Assembly (NCBI GenBank): GCA_041486385.1
Contig: JBGPLJ010000188.1
Coordinates: forward strand, 1 to 7,235
Direction of reading: 5' to 3'
Length of the DNA stretch: 7,235 nucleotides
DNA from: JBGPLJ01 sp041486385
Lineage (GTDB): Bacteria > Pseudomonadota > Gammaproteobacteria > Steroidobacterales > Steroidobacteraceae
How positions within the stretch are numbered: position 1 is the first letter of the stretch; each line of letters starts with the position of its first letter. Below the pieces are notes generated by a model. The model saw nothing but the letters and a program-made list of their open reading frames with translations, was not told where the DNA came from and did not search any database. The translations under genes and the position numbers were made by a program. This document shows, one piece after another, positions 6,965 through 7,235 of the stretch.

Positions 6965-7235
6965 CTATTTGGGCACGCTCGCGGGACTGATCGAAGGCAG
7001 GTGTGTGCGTACATCGTCGGCGGCTCGGCGCATCAGATCGTAGATAGTCGAATGCGCGAGGCGATTGATGCGTTCGTATGGGCTGCCACTCATCATGTAA
7101 CTCTTTCCCTCGACCACACCAGAGCTGTAGGTCTGCTCAAATTGTGTGCGGCCGGATGCGTCCAATACCGACACGCGAAGAGTGACCTCAACCTGAGGCG
7201 TAATCGCAAAGCCAAGGTTCTTGAGTTGCGGGAAC
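6965..7235 (-). CDS. Hypothetical protein, C-terminal part (runs off right edge)
   Basis: The minus-strand frame is open from the right edge to a TAG at 6967-6965 and gives 89 visible residues. It reads FPQLKNLGFAITPQVEVTLR, then VSVLDASGRTQFEQTYSSGV, and later SPYERINRLAHSTIYDLMRR. The pattern is of alternating beta-strands with a polar turn (DASGRTQFEQTY), then a helix (residues like INRLAHSTIYDLMRRAADDV) near the C-terminus. This resembles small periplasmic or outer-membrane lipoproteins of the YajG kind, but I do not recognise a specific family. Any signal peptide or lipobox would lie outside the window. The frame is clearly open past the internal GTG at 7174, which is not the true start. 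The CAP gene follows 58 to 73 bases downstream on the same strand. Confidence 0.7.
   Translation of the reverse strand, partial: FPQLKNLGFAITPQVEVTLRVSVLDASGRTQFEQTYSSGVVEGKSYMMSGSPYERINRLAHSTIYDLMRRAADDVRTHLPSISPASVPK

Overview
The window reads as a stretch of ordinary chromosome from a fairly GC-rich Gram-negative bacterium. The supporting signs are a Tat-type export signal, Sec signal peptides, a GlxA-type regulator, and the remnant of what looks like an apolipoprotein N-acyltransferase relative. A proteobacterium is most likely, but no rRNA or housekeeping marker is present, so the lineage is an inference. There is no tRNA, CRISPR array, insertion sequence or phage gene.

Left part (1-1301): a GNAT acetyltransferase gene running off the left edge on the minus strand is divergent from a complete GlxA-type (DJ-1/PfpI plus AraC) regulator gene. 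They share a gap of about 100 bases that holds an inverted repeat and a possible promoter. The regulator may act on the acetyltransferase gene, itself, or both.

Middle part (1324-4518): a Tat-exported M24 (Xaa-Pro aminopeptidase/creatinase-like) metallopeptidase lies on the minus strand, tail-to-tail with the regulator. It is divergent from a secreted TolB-like PD40 beta-propeller gene on the plus strand. The propeller gene is split by a single missing base near 3047, and restoring it gives one 599-residue protein with about twelve PD40 motifs. A good sigma70-like promoter (TTGACT-N16-TATAAC) sits just upstream of it.

The gap 4519-5107 has no intact gene. On its minus strand it carries what looks like the decayed C-terminal part of an apolipoprotein N-acyltransferase-like (carbon-nitrogen hydrolase family) protein, spread over three reading frames.

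Right part (5108-7235): a secreted dienelactone hydrolase-like alpha/beta hydrolase on the plus strand has a GTG start and a strong Shine-Dalgarno. It is tail-to-tail with a secreted CAP-domain (YkwD-like) protein on the minus strand. Behind that gene on the same strand is the 3' end of an unrecognised gene that continues past the right edge.

Four of the genes with a visible N-terminus encode exported proteins (M24 peptidase, propeller, hydrolase, CAP protein). They are not arranged as one operon, and I see no evidence of a single joint pathway. I found no convincing new system. The two observations most worth checking are the broken propeller gene and the acyltransferase remnant.
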